64,000 bases of DNA from DAIPKP01 sp964545875 (GCA_964545875.1 CAZJHH010000008.1:1-64000), one strand, 5' to 3'. Positions 25,284-34,894 are shown, counted from the first letter of the stretch. A program made the numbers and translations. Notes: generated from the sequence alone by a model not told the origin.

Positions 25284-26582
25284 ATGATTCGGTCGCTTTG
25301 GACTGGAAGCAATGGCCTGCTGGGACATCAAACCTATCTTGACGTGATAGGAAATAATATCGCCAATACGGATACCCTGGGGTATCGTAAGTCGGTTCTC
25401 CGTTTTCAGGATCTCCTTTCAGACACCGTTCAAGGGGCGTCCTTTCCCGAGAACGGTTCCCCTTCGGTGGGCCCTTTCCAGGTAGGCAACGGTCCTCTGG
25501 TGGGCTCCGTGAAGGTCAGCTTTCTCCAGGGGCCTCTCGAAATTACCGATAATCCTACGGATCTCGCCATTTCCGGGAGCGGTTTCTTCTGTGTGGAACA
25601 GGGAGGAGAGACCTACTTTACCCGGGCGGGACGTTTCGTGATGGATAACGAGGGCTATCTTGTCCAACCCGGTACGGGGGCCTATCTTCTTGGAGTTCCC
25701 TACGGAGCTGAAGGGCTTTCCCCCGCCTCCGGCATGGGACAGCCCATGAAGCTTCCCGGTGTGGGAGATCCCTCCTACGTTATGGATCCCCGGGGAACCA
25801 CGGCCATAGCCTACCGTTGCAATCTCGACAGCGGTCTCGGAGAGGATGAGCCCTATACCACCTCCTGCCTTATCTATGACGACCAGGGGAAGGCTCATAC
25901 CCTGAACCTTACCTGGACGAAAAATTCCGAGGAGCCCAACTCATGGCAGTGGTCCGCATCCCTTGGGGAGGATCCGGAAACGGAAATCGGCAGCGGTAGC
26001 GTGAGCTTCTACTCCTACGACGATCCCGATCAGGGCATCGTGGCGGGAACTCTCGTACGGGACGGATCCGAAAACCCCACCATCGCCTTTGCCTATCCCT
26101 CCGAGGAGGGAGGCAGCGCCTCCATCGCTCTGGACTTTACCGGCGGAGGCGGCCCTCTGGACGGAGTTACCCAGTTCGCTTCCCCCTCCACCACCCGGGC
26201 CATTCTTCAGGACGGATACGCCCAGGGAACCTATACGGGGGTCGTGGTGGGTAATGACGGCACCGTCTACGGAGAATACTCCAACCAGGTCGTTTCGCCC
26301 CTCTACAAAGTTACCCTGGGAACCGTCCGCAATCCTTCGGGGCTCCGGCAGGAAGGGGAGAATCTTTTCCATGTTTCCGCCAACTCCGGGGATGCTCAAT
26401 ACATCTTTGCCGGAGAGGACGGCGCGGGGCTGATTTCTTCGGGAGCTTTGGAAATGAGCAATGTGGATACCGCCGAGGCCTTTTCGGAAATCATCGTGGC
26501 CCAGCGGGGGTATCAGGCAAGCACCAAGATTGTTACCACCAGCGACCGTTTTCTCGATGTGGCGATTCAAACCAAAAAATAG
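25284..26582 (+). CDS. Flagellar hook protein FlgE paralogue A
   Basis: A 432-residue hook/rod-family protein. The N-terminal D0 motif (LDVIGNNIANTDTLGYRKS) and the C-terminal coil motif (NVDTAEAFSEIIVAQRGYQASTKIV) are intact, so it should be exported and assemble. It is the shortest of three hook paralogues here. It contains a conserved YRCNLD segment (Cys179-Asn180), but position 166, where paralogue C has Lys (Lys168 in B), is Val. The start at 25284 follows GAAGGAGGGG; a longer frame upstream lacks a plausible start. First gene after the sigma-D promoter. Confidence 0.9.
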   Translation: MIRSLWTGSNGLLGHQTYLDVIGNNIANTDTLGYRKSVLRFQDLLSDTVQGASFPENGSPSVGPFQVGNGPLVGSVKVSFLQGPLEITDNPTDLAISGSGFFCVEQGGETYFTRAGRFVMDNEGYLVQPGTGAYLLGVPYGAEGLSPASGMGQPMKLPGVGDPSYVMDPRGTTAIAYRCNLDSGLGEDEPYTTSCLIYDDQGKAHTLNLTWTKNSEEPNSWQWSASLGEDPETEIGSGSVSFYSYDDPDQGIVAGTLVRDGSENPTIAFAYPSEEGGSASIALDFTGGGGPLDGVTQFASPSTTRAILQDGYAQGTYTGVVVGNDGTVYGEYSNQVVSPLYKVTLGTVRNPSGLRQEGENLFHVSANSGDAQYIFAGEDGAGLISSGALEMSNVDTAEAFSEIIVAQRGYQASTKIVTTSDRFLDVAIQTKK

Positions 26583-26612
26583 GGCATTTCCTGAAGGGCG
26601 GTGGTGACGACC

Positions 26613-28292
26613 ATGAACATCTTTGCCATGCTTCCCCGATCCTTTTCTTCCGAAACTCCGGGGGGTAGCGTGCTTTCCGAAAAGATCGACATTCTGGAAA
26701 AGGCGGGAGTTCTCACGGAGGATGCTCTCCAGGATCCTCGCAAACTCTTCGAAGCCCTTTTGGAAAAGGGAATTCTTGGAGAAAATCCCTTAGGAGAGAA
26801 CGCTTTTACAAAAGGACGAAACTCTTTGGATGCCGAGACTTCCGAAGAGAGCGAAACCTCTGAAAAAACCGGGGATTCCGCAGATCTTCTCCTCTCTCTC
26901 TGGGGTATCTCGGGAGTGGAAAAACCTGAACAGACCCCGGATCTGCACAACTTTGGCAAGCTTGCCGAGGGAACGGAATCTCTGGATGCGGCAAAACGAG
27001 GTTTTCCCGATGAAGAGGCTCTTCTGAAGGCTCTCGATTCTCTCGGAAGAATTCCCGCAGCCGAAGACGCTTCCGTTCCGAAATTGCAGGATCCGGCGCT
27101 TCTTTCTCCGGAAAATTCCGGAGATATTTCGGAGCGTTCTTTCAATGAAGAGGGAAAGGAAATTCTTTCCGAAGAAGAGATGCTTCTGAATCCGGGTTCC
27201 CGGGAAAAAAAGTCTTCCGGCGGAAAATTGCCGGAGGTTTTATCCGGAAAGGCCGAACTCCTCCGAGAGGAGGGGGCCGGAAGAAACCTTCTCTCTCCTG
27301 GATCCTTGGAAGAACCCGGCAAGACGGAAGGTTCTCGTATTCAGGAAACCGCTTCTCTCTCCCAGGCTCTGTATGAAGCTCCTCCGATTGGGGAGAGGGG
27401 GCTACAGGAAAAAGAAACATCCTCCTCTTCGGAAGGAAAACATCTTTCTCAGCTCCCGCAAGAAGCACCTTCTCAGAAAGAACCGCTTTCCCTGGGAAAG
27501 GAGCCCGGTCTTGTCCGGGAGATTCCCCTTTTGCAGGGAGAAAAACCGGAGCGGGGAACCTTTGCCCAGGAACTGCGCCAAGCGGCGGGAGAGAACGCTT
27601 CCCGGGAGCTCCTCGGGGAGGAGGAAAATTCGGAATCTTCCGGAGGCAAAAACCGGGGAGATCTCTCTCAGGGAAGGAACCCTTTCTTGGAAAATTCCCG
27701 CTCCGGGAGCGATAAGATTCTTGATTCCGGAGGCTCTTCCCGGCCCAAGGAAACCTCTTTCGACGAGCAGACCGCCGCATTGCAGCGGCAGAACCCTGTG
27801 GGAGGGCGGGAGATGCAGCTGGATCTCAAAAGCCTTTCTCCCGGATCTTCCGGGGCCTCCCTTCTTCCGGGAGGACAGAGCTTCCTTATGGAAGGTCTGG
27901 GGCAGACCATGAGAATCGTTCGAACCTTCGAAGGCAGCCGGGCCCAGATCATCGTGGATCCTCCCGCTCTCGGAAGAATAGAGATCTCTCTCCAGGCAAC
28001 CTCTCAGGGAGTGAGCGCTCTTCTCCGGGTGGATAACGAGGCTCTCCGCCAGATGCTCCAGGGACAGATGGATCTCCTCCGCTCCTCGCTGCAGCAGCAG
28101 GGCATCGCCGTGACGGATCTTTCCGTGGATGTCCGTCAGGAGGGGGGAAGGGCTTTTTCGGAAAATCAGAGCGGCGGTTCCCGAGGCAAGAAGGGAATTG
28201 CTTCCCTTTCCGGTTACGATCTCGAGGCAGAGGAGAACCTTCCCGTATTCCGGCTCGACATGGAACAGGGGCTCCTCTCCTGGGTTGCATAA
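26613..28292 (+). CDS. fliK: Flagellar hook-length control protein FliK
   Basis: About 559 residues. The first 400 are low-complexity, rich in Ser, Glu, Gly and Pro, as expected for the ruler region. Residues about 430-520 are the Flg_hook domain (MRIVRTFEGSRAQIIVDPPALGR, then VSALLRVDNEALRQMLQGQM) that switches export specificity when the hook is complete. ATG 26613 is chosen; GTG codons at 26601 and 26604 are alternatives. It lies between two hook genes. Confidence 0.9.
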   Translation: MNIFAMLPRSFSSETPGGSVLSEKIDILEKAGVLTEDALQDPRKLFEALLEKGILGENPLGENAFTKGRNSLDAETSEESETSEKTGDSADLLLSLWGISGVEKPEQTPDLHNFGKLAEGTESLDAAKRGFPDEEALLKALDSLGRIPAAEDASVPKLQDPALLSPENSGDISERSFNEEGKEILSEEEMLLNPGSREKKSSGGKLPEVLSGKAELLREEGAGRNLLSPGSLEEPGKTEGSRIQETASLSQALYEAPPIGERGLQEKETSSSSEGKHLSQLPQEAPSQKEPLSLGKEPGLVREIPLLQGEKPERGTFAQELRQAAGENASRELLGEEENSESSGGKNRGDLSQGRNPFLENSRSGSDKILDSGGSSRPKETSFDEQTAALQRQNPVGGREMQLDLKSLSPGSSGASLLPGGQSFLMEGLGQTMRIVRTFEGSRAQIIVDPPALGRIEISLQATSQGVSALLRVDNEALRQMLQGQMDLLRSSLQQQGIAVTDLSVDVRQEGGRAFSENQSGGSRGKKGIASLSGYDLEAEENLPVFRLDMEQGLLSWVA

Positions 28293-28334
28293 CATGATAG
28301 ACGCGATGCTTCATAGGGACATGAAGCCTGGATG

Positions 28335-28352
28335 TGCGCAAGGGATTGCGCA
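28335..28352. repeat. Inverted repeat between fliK and hook gene B
   Basis: TGCGCAA/TTGCGCA (7-bp perfect arms, GGGA loop) lies in the 115-base gap before hook gene B. There is no T-run after it, so it is not a simple terminator. It could be an operator, or an RNA hairpin that sets expression of the abundant hook protein. Confidence 0.4.
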
Positions 28353-28407
28353 GAGGCAGAAAAACGTATAAACATACATACGCGGATAAATCAAGGAGGT
28401 AATTGCC

Positions 28408-30486
28408 ATGCTGCGATCCCTTATGGCCGGAGTATCCGGAGTGAAATCACACCAGACCATGCTCGACGTTACGGGCAACAACATCGCCAACGTGAATACC
28501 ACGGGGTTCAAGAAATCCGTCACCATCTTTCAGGATCTCCTCTACCAGGATGCCCGGGGAGCCACCACCCCGGACGGTGATAACGGATACGGGGGTACCA
28601 ATGCCATGCAGATCGGCTCCGGCGTCAAGGTGGGAGCCGTGGAGACCATCCACAGCCAGGGCAACCTTCAGTACACGGGAAGCCGGAACGACATGATGAT
28701 CCAGGGGGACGGATACTTCATCCTGCGGAACGGCGCTTCGAGCCTCTACTCCCGGGCGGGGAACTTCGGCCTGGACGGATCCTCCAACCTGGTGCAGTCC
28801 GGCACGGGATACATGGTGCAGGGCTACTCCATGAGTCAGGATCCCAACGATCCCACCCGGTTCGTCAAGGGTACCACCCTGGAGAACATCAACATTCCCG
28901 TGGGGCAGAAGCTGCCCCCCAAGGAAACCTCCGTGGTGGGCTACCGGTGTAACCTCGACTCCCGGGTGGACAGCTACATCCCCACGGGATTCACCCTCCA
29001 GGGAACTACCCAGACCACCGTCATGGGGGGCGTCCAGTACGAAGTCTCCTTCTCCGAGGAGGATGGGCAGACTGCCGCCCCGACATGGACTACCGGGGGC
29101 GTGAACTTTATTACCATGACCTTCACCGCTCCGGATGGAACCACGGAAGATTTAACCATGTACATGAGCGGCGTGGACGCCAACGGAGTTCCCCAGCTTG
29201 CCTTCGATGACGGCACAGCAACAGATCCTGTATTCCAACTTACCGATTTTTGGGGAACCGGCGGCACCGACGTCACCACCTACGATCCCGAAACGGGGCT
29301 CCTGGTGATGCAGGACGGGGCGGATCGGTGGGAGATGAACGTTCTGGATGCCCTGGACATGGAGTTCATGTCCTTTACGGATCCCGAGGATCCTACCCTA
29401 ACCTGGCGGGTGCTCATGGATTTCGATAACACCTCCGCATCCGACAGCGGATTCAAGCTCTGGTACGTTTCTTCCGAGAGCAGCGGAAACGAGGTTTCGG
29501 TGTTCAATACCTCCCTGGGCAATCCGCTTTACTTCAACGAGGACGGCACCTTCCGAAACTATGAGAATGTCGTGAACAACCCGTCGTTCCAGATTAATGA
29601 CGGTACGGCAGGGAATGTCTTGAACATCTTCCTCACCGCTTCGAACAACGGGAGAGCTCTGGAGATCCACGCCTCGGACAATCCTACCGGTCCCATCGAT
29701 CCTACGGATGCTCCCCAGGCGGACGTTTTGGGCACCCTTACCCAGCGGCTGGACAGCATTCACGATTCCAAGGTGGATATCTACGACTCCCTCGGCAATG
29801 CGCACACCCTGGAGGTAAGCTGGGAGAAGCTGGAGCTTTCTTCGGGAGGTCTCGGTCAGTGGCGGTGGCGGGCATGGTTTCCCGAGGATGCGGACGGTAA
29901 CATTCCTCTCTCTCCCACATCGGGAATCATTAACTTCAGCGCCAGCGGGGAGATCACCGGAGTGGATCTCTTTACTCTGGATGTCGGATTTTCCGCCATC
30001 GGTGCCGAGGATGCCCAGGTGAATCTCGATTTCTCCGGGCGCTCCTTCGGCAAGGATACCATCGAAGGGGTTACCCAGTTCGGCTCTCCCTCCACCACCA
30101 AGGCCTACTACCAGGACGGCTACGCCATGGGGGTGCTGGAGGACTACTCCGTGGGTACCGACGGGGTGATCACGGGAGTGTACAGCAACGGACAGAACCG
30201 ACCCCTTTCCGTGGTGGCTCTGGCCATTTTCTCCAATCCCGAAGGGCTTCTGAAGGTGGGGGATACGGCCTTTCAGGCTTCCTCCAACTCCGGCCTTGCC
30301 CAGGATGTGGCTCCCCAAAGCGGGGGGGCGGGAAAAATTCTCGGGGGCAACTTGGAGATGTCCAACGTGGACCTTACCGAGGAGTTCATCACCCTCATCA
30401 AGGCCCAGCGCGGTTTCCAGGCCAATGCCCGGACGGTAACCACCAGCGATTCGGTGCTGGAAGAGCTCGTCAACATCAAGCGGTAG
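28408..30486 (+). CDS. flgE: Flagellar hook protein FlgE paralogue B
   Basis: A 692-residue hook protein, the longest of three here, with an expanded middle region (D1-D2, about residues 185-500). D0 motif LDVTGNNIANVNTTGFKKS and C-terminal MSNVDLTEEFITLIKAQRGFQANARTV are intact. Lys168 and Cys181-Asn182 have the spacing (Lys-x12-Cys-Asn) of the Lys165/Cys178/Asn179 lysinoalanine cross-link site of Treponema denticola FlgE. AAGGAGG precedes the ATG. flgD follows after 49 bases. Which of B and C is the main hook protein cannot be told from sequence. Confidence 0.93.
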   Translation: MLRSLMAGVSGVKSHQTMLDVTGNNIANVNTTGFKKSVTIFQDLLYQDARGATTPDGDNGYGGTNAMQIGSGVKVGAVETIHSQGNLQYTGSRNDMMIQGDGYFILRNGASSLYSRAGNFGLDGSSNLVQSGTGYMVQGYSMSQDPNDPTRFVKGTTLENINIPVGQKLPPKETSVVGYRCNLDSRVDSYIPTGFTLQGTTQTTVMGGVQYEVSFSEEDGQTAAPTWTTGGVNFITMTFTAPDGTTEDLTMYMSGVDANGVPQLAFDDGTATDPVFQLTDFWGTGGTDVTTYDPETGLLVMQDGADRWEMNVLDALDMEFMSFTDPEDPTLTWRVLMDFDNTSASDSGFKLWYVSSESSGNEVSVFNTSLGNPLYFNEDGTFRNYENVVNNPSFQINDGTAGNVLNIFLTASNNGRALEIHASDNPTGPIDPTDAPQADVLGTLTQRLDSIHDSKVDIYDSLGNAHTLEVSWEKLELSSGGLGQWRWRAWFPEDADGNIPLSPTSGIINFSASGEITGVDLFTLDVGFSAIGAEDAQVNLDFSGRSFGKDTIEGVTQFGSPSTTKAYYQDGYAMGVLEDYSVGTDGVITGVYSNGQNRPLSVVALAIFSNPEGLLKVGDTAFQASSNSGLAQDVAPQSGGAGKILGGNLEMSNVDLTEEFITLIKAQRGFQANARTVTTSDSVLEELVNIKR

Positions 30487-30535
30487 TGCCTGCTTGAAGG
30501 GCTCTTTCTAAAAAGCACGGGAAAGGATACGAACT

Positions 30536-30952
30536 ATGGCAGAGATTAACGGCATTTCCGGTTACAGCGCAGCTTCTGCGGCGAATTCCGAAATCACCGA
30601 GGCTACGCAAAGCAGTACCCTGGGAAAGGACGATTTTCTCAAGATCCTCATTACCCAGCTTACGCACCAGAACCCTCTGGAACCTATGGAGGACAAGGAA
30701 TTTATCGCTCAGATGGCGCAGTTCAGTTCTCTGGAGCAGATGACCAATATCGCTTCGGGAATGGAAAATCTGGCCAACTTCTCCATGATCAACGCCGTAA
30801 GCTTTATCGATCGCACCGTAACCTACGTGGACGGTGAGGGAAGCCTTCAGGAGGCTACGGTGACGGGAGTGGCCTTCGATAACGGAGCGGTGGTGCTGGC
30901 TCTCGATAACGACAGCGCCATTTACCTCGACAGCGTCGTAGCCGTCGCCTAA
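30536..30952 (+). CDS. flgD: Flagellar hook-capping protein FlgD
   Basis: A 138-residue hook cap. The conserved N-terminal export and assembly region LGKDDFLKILITQLTHQNPLEPMEDKEFIAQMAQFSSLEQM is textbook FlgD. Length is short but typical of Firmicute-type FlgD, with only a small beta domain after residue 85. It sits between two hook-protein genes, which places the cap with its substrates. Confidence 0.95.
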   Translation: MAEINGISGYSAASAANSEITEATQSSTLGKDDFLKILITQLTHQNPLEPMEDKEFIAQMAQFSSLEQMTNIASGMENLANFSMINAVSFIDRTVTYVDGEGSLQEATVTGVAFDNGAVVLALDNDSAIYLDSVVAVA

Positions 30953-30974
30953 GGGGCGGAAAGGAGAAAACATC

Positions 30975-32924
30975 ATGTTGCGTTCACTTCTCTCCGGGGT
31001 GACGGGGCTCAAAAGCTACCAGACCTTTTTGGATGTAACGGGAAACAACGTGGCCAACGTCAATACCCTGGGATACAAAAAGTCCAGTGCCACCTTCGAA
31101 GATCTGCTTTACCAGACTCAGTTCGCGGGAACCCGGGCGAACGAGACCATGGGAGGGGTGAACCCCAAACAGATCGGCCTGGGTACCCGCATCGGGGCTA
31201 TCGAGACCATCTACTCCCAGGGAAATATCGAGCCTACCGGGGTGAACTCCAACATGGCCATCGAAGGGAACGGTTTTTTCGTTCTCAGCTATGGGGACCA
31301 AACCTACTATACCCGGGCGGGGAATTTCGTGAAGGACGGATACGGCAATCTGGTGCAGGCAGGAAACGGTTTCAACCTTCAGGGGTACATGTACCAGGAG
31401 GATGCCTCTTCGGCAGAGGGGGTCCGGCTTTCGGACACCCTCTCCACGGTGAACATTCCCATGGGGCATAAGCTTTCCGCAGAGGCCACCAATCTTATCG
31501 CCTATCGGTGTAATCTCGATGCGGGGGTGGATCCCTATCTTCCCTTCGGTGTGGCGGATCTTTCCATGGTGATGACCTACCCCGACAACAGCGTACCTCC
31601 TGTGCCCGTGGACTATCAGGTGCAGTTCGAACCCGGGGAGGATGCGGCGAACTTTCTCACTCTGCATTTCGAAAATGCCGATGGTACCGTAAGCGACATT
31701 ACCTTTGAAGCTACCGGGATCGACCCCGCCACGGGGAAACCCGTGCTCAACCTTACCTCGGGGGCTACCATCGACCTCGGGGGTGTGGCTTATCCGGTTA
31801 CCTTCGATGCCGCCACGGGAGAGCTCGTGGTTGGAGAGGGCGGAAACCGGCAGGTGCTCGCCCTGAACGAAACCATGAACTTTTCCTCCTTCTCCGTGGA
31901 GGATACCGCTTCGGGAACCACCTACGACATTCTGGCGGAGTTCGATGAAGAGGGGGCGGTGCTCGCTTTCTGGATAAGCGACGCAGGCGGCGTGCCCACC
32001 CGTCATACCGTACCGGTGAACTATGACCGGGAAGGGGCTTTCGAGAGCCTCGATCTGGCCGGAGCCAATCCTCCTCTTCCGGGATCCCTCGCCACGAATC
32101 TCGCTCTCGAAATTGCCGAATCCGGAGCAGCGTTCACGCTCAAGTGGCTCGATCCGGGGCTGCCCGTAACCTCTGCGGTTTACGAGGATGTGGCTACCAT
32201 TGCCCAGAACCGGGGAAGCGTCTATTCTTCCACCTATTCCATTTACGACTCCCTGGGAAATAAGTATGTTTTAGAGATGACCTTCAAGAAAATTGGCATC
32301 AACACCTGGTCCTGGGATGCCGGCATCGACTCCAATATCAACCTTCCTATTCAGGGAGGGAGCGGGATTATCAGCTTTGGTCCCGACGGAAAGCTTATCG
32401 ACCCGGGGGATCTGGAGCTGGAGGTGGATTTCTCCGCCGCCGGAGGAGAACGGGAGACCATTACCCTGGACTTTACGGGACAGACCATGGGAGACGGTTT
32501 GGGAGGAGTTACCCAGTACGGATCCGCCTTTACCACCAAAGCTTTCTACCAGGACGGGCACAGCATGGGCGTCCTGACGGATTACCAGGTCCAGCCGGAC
32601 GGTACGGTGGTGGGTATTTACGACAATGAAGAGACCGTTCCCTTCTACCGCATCCCCCTGGCCATGTTCACCAATCCCGGGGGCTTGAGTCAGTCGGGGG
32701 ATAACGTCTACGTGGTGGGGTCCAACTCGGGAATGCCCCAGCTCGTGATGCCTCTGGAGCAGGGGGGCGGCAAGATTCTCGGAGGGAACTTGGAAATTTC
32801 CAACGTGGATATCGTGGAGGAGTTCGTGAATATCATCAAGGGGCAACGGGGATATCAGGCCAACGCCCGGATGGTGACTACCAGCGACTCCATTCTCGAA
32901 GAAACCATCAATCTCAAACGATAG
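30975..32924 (+). CDS. flgE: Flagellar hook protein FlgE paralogue C
   Basis: A 649-residue hook protein with intact D0 motif (LDVTGNNVANVNTLGYKKS) and C-terminal coil (SNVDIVEEFVNIIKGQRGYQANARMV). The variable middle region differs extensively from paralogue B. Lys166 and Cys179-Asn180 repeat the Lys-x12-Cys-Asn arrangement. Directly downstream of flgD, the position of flgE in Bacillus, so this is the best positional orthologue. GAAAGGAG precedes the ATG. Confidence 0.93.
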   Translation: MLRSLLSGVTGLKSYQTFLDVTGNNVANVNTLGYKKSSATFEDLLYQTQFAGTRANETMGGVNPKQIGLGTRIGAIETIYSQGNIEPTGVNSNMAIEGNGFFVLSYGDQTYYTRAGNFVKDGYGNLVQAGNGFNLQGYMYQEDASSAEGVRLSDTLSTVNIPMGHKLSAEATNLIAYRCNLDAGVDPYLPFGVADLSMVMTYPDNSVPPVPVDYQVQFEPGEDAANFLTLHFENADGTVSDITFEATGIDPATGKPVLNLTSGATIDLGGVAYPVTFDAATGELVVGEGGNRQVLALNETMNFSSFSVEDTASGTTYDILAEFDEEGAVLAFWISDAGGVPTRHTVPVNYDREGAFESLDLAGANPPLPGSLATNLALEIAESGAAFTLKWLDPGLPVTSAVYEDVATIAQNRGSVYSSTYSIYDSLGNKYVLEMTFKKIGINTWSWDAGIDSNINLPIQGGSGIISFGPDGKLIDPGDLELEVDFSAAGGERETITLDFTGQTMGDGLGGVTQYGSAFTTKAFYQDGHSMGVLTDYQVQPDGTVVGIYDNEETVPFYRIPLAMFTNPGGLSQSGDNVYVVGSNSGMPQLVMPLEQGGGKILGGNLEISNVDIVEEFVNIIKGQRGYQANARMVTTSDSILEETINLKR

Positions 32925-33019
32925 TCCTTGATAGTACGAAGAGAAAGGGGGCCATACTCCCTTTCTCTCTGTATTATGTGGTGTAGAGTGTTTCGGGGAT
33001 GGACGACGAGGTGACGAGA

Positions 33020-33277
33020 GTGATTGAGCTCCACAGAATAAACGGTTCCGTCTTTATGGTGAATCCCGATCATATCGAAACGGTGGAGGCCACTCCGGAT
33101 ACGGTGGTTTTGCTCCATAACGGTCACCGCTACGTGGTGCAGGAAACTCCCGAAGAGGTATGCCGCCTTATTGTGGCCTACCGAAGGGAGATTTTTTCGG
33201 GCTTTCCCGGATGGAACGGAAGCGCTTCGGGAGTGCTGCCCCGGATGTCGAAAGGATCTCCCGGTGTGTTACAATAA
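33020..33277 (+). CDS. flbD: FlbD/SwrD-family flagellar protein
   Basis: An 85-residue protein with the full FlbD signature: VIELHRINGSVFMVNPDHIE, then EATPDTVVLLHNGHRYVVQETPEEV. In Bacillus the homologue (SwrD) raises flagellar power and is encoded between flgE and the fliL/motor genes, the same position as here. GTG 33020 matches the family N-terminus and has GAGGTG 6 bases before it; an in-frame ATG at 32999 would add seven residues. The last 20 residues are an unconserved tail. Confidence 0.88.
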   Translation: MIELHRINGSVFMVNPDHIETVEATPDTVVLLHNGHRYVVQETPEEVCRLIVAYRREIFSGFPGWNGSASGVLPRMSKGSPGVLQ

Positions 33278-33331
33278 AAAGCATATCTTGCCAGGAAGGC
33301 ATCAGCCCATGCCCAGGGAGGTGGCGTTGTA

Positions 33332-34129
33332 GTGGATCTCGCAACCGTTATAGGCTTATCCCTTGCTATCATTCTCGTAATCGGCGGTATTATCGCGGGA
33401 GGCGATCCGGGAGCTTTCGTGGATTTCAAGTCCATGCTCATTACCGGAGGCGGTACTCTCGGAGCGGTTATTATGGCCACTTCCGTGGAGCAGCTGAAGA
33501 TGCTCCACAAAATCATCCGCCGGGGCTTTTTTGCGAGTTCTCCGGATATGATCGGCCTGGTGCAGACTCTGGTGAGTTTCGCCGAAAAGGCCCGCCGGGA
33601 GGGACTCCTCGCCCTGGAAGAAGATGCCACGCAGCTGGAGGACGTGTTTATCAGCAAGTCCATCCAACTCGTGGTGGATGGCACGGATCCGGAACTGGTA
33701 AAGGCCATTCTGGACACGGAGATCGGTCTTCTCGAAGAGCGCCATGCGGAAGGGAAGAAAATGCTGGATCTCATGGGCGAAATCGCTCCCGCCTTTGGAA
33801 TGCTGGGTACCCTGGTGGGGCTTATCATGATGCTCAAGAACCTGGACGATCCCGACGCCCTGGGCCCCGGCATGGCGGTTGCCCTGATCACTACCTTTTA
33901 CGGTTCTTTCATTGCCAACGTTTTTGCCATACCTCTGTCGAAAAAGCTCGCCTCCCGAACCAAGGAAGAAATTCTTTCCCGGGAGCTTATCGTGGAGGGA
34001 GTTCTCTCTATCCAGGCGGGGGAGAATCCCCGTATCGTGGAGGAGAAGCTTAAGGTGTTTCTCCCTCCCAAACTCCGGGAAGATTTGGAAGAGCAGAAAC
34101 GAGGAGGCAAAGAAGAGGCGGAGCAGTAA
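33332..34129 (+). CDS. motA: Flagellar stator protein MotA
   Basis: A 265-residue stator subunit with four membrane segments: residues 3-22, 28-47, about 150-172 and 184-205. The cytoplasmic loop carries the charged residues that contact FliG (ARREGLLALEED region). The motif GEIAPAFGMLGTLVGLIMMLKNL and the glycine-rich helices match proton-type MotA; the coupling ion cannot be fixed from sequence. GTG start with GGGAGGTGG. motB follows 45 bases later. Confidence 0.95.
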   Translation: MDLATVIGLSLAIILVIGGIIAGGDPGAFVDFKSMLITGGGTLGAVIMATSVEQLKMLHKIIRRGFFASSPDMIGLVQTLVSFAEKARREGLLALEEDATQLEDVFISKSIQLVVDGTDPELVKAILDTEIGLLEERHAEGKKMLDLMGEIAPAFGMLGTLVGLIMMLKNLDDPDALGPGMAVALITTFYGSFIANVFAIPLSKKLASRTKEEILSRELIVEGVLSIQAGENPRIVEEKLKVFLPPKLREDLEEQKRGGKEEAEQ

Positions 34130-34174
34130 ACCCTATGTGAGGTTCTGGCGAAAAAAGAAGGGGCGGAGCGTTTT

Positions 34175-34894
34175 ATGGCGAGAAAGAGAAGACATCAGGA
34201 AGAAAGTGCCGCAAGCTGGCTTACCACGTATGGCGACATGGTGACCCTGCTTCTTACGTTCTTCGTGCTTCTTTTCTCCTTCTCCACCATTGATGTGGTA
34301 AAATTTAAAAAACTCATTCTTTCCTTTCAGGGAGCCATAGGAGCCTTGCCGGGGGGAGAAACCCTCCAGCAGAGTCCAGAAATTTTCGGCGGTGCCACGG
34401 GCATGGATGCGGGGGATTCTCAGCGGCAGACTCAGGATATTCTGGAGGTTACCCGGAAAATCCAAACCCTTATCAGCGAAGAGGGACTCGAAGAGGACGT
34501 TTCCGTCCAGGTTTCCGAAAGAGGAGTTACCATTTCTCTGGCGGACCAGCTTCTCTTCCCTTTGGGAACATCGGATCTTCTGCCGGGGGGAAAGCGGGTT
34601 CTTTCGAAGCTCGGAGAAATTTTGCAGCTCGTTTCCATTCCCTTGGCGGTGGAGGGGCATACGGATTCTCTTCCTCTCCGGGGGGGGCCGTATAAGGATA
34701 ATTGGGGACTTTCTTCGATCCGGGCCTCCACGGTGGCTTCCTATCTTCACGATGCGGCGGGAATTTCTCCCTACCGTCTGAAGTCCGTGGGATACGGCCA
34801 GTACAAGCCCCTGGTTCCCAACGATACGGAGGAACATCGGGCTCTGAACCGGCGGGTGGATCTCGTGCTTCTTTCGCAGTATGCGCAGCAATAG
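34175..34894 (+). CDS. motB: Flagellar stator protein MotB
   Basis: A 239-residue stator subunit. A short basic N-terminus leads into one transmembrane helix with the ion-binding aspartate (YGDMVTLLLTFFVLLFSFS, Asp21). A plug/linker and an OmpA-like peptidoglycan-binding domain follow (EGHTDSLP...NWGLSSIRASTVASYL, then VGYGQYKPL and NRRVDLVL). It works with MotA encoded immediately upstream. Confidence 0.96.
   Translation: MARKRRHQEESAASWLTTYGDMVTLLLTFFVLLFSFSTIDVVKFKKLILSFQGAIGALPGGETLQQSPEIFGGATGMDAGDSQRQTQDILEVTRKIQTLISEEGLEEDVSVQVSERGVTISLADQLLFPLGTSDLLPGGKRVLSKLGEILQLVSIPLAVEGHTDSLPLRGGPYKDNWGLSSIRASTVASYLHDAAGISPYRLKSVGYGQYKPLVPNDTEEHRALNRRVDLVLLSQYAQQ

Noticed and set aside
28345..28372. 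TTGCGC ... TATAAA as a promoter for hook gene B
   Set aside because: The spacer is only 15 bases and the -35 lies inside an inverted repeat; not strong enough to list.
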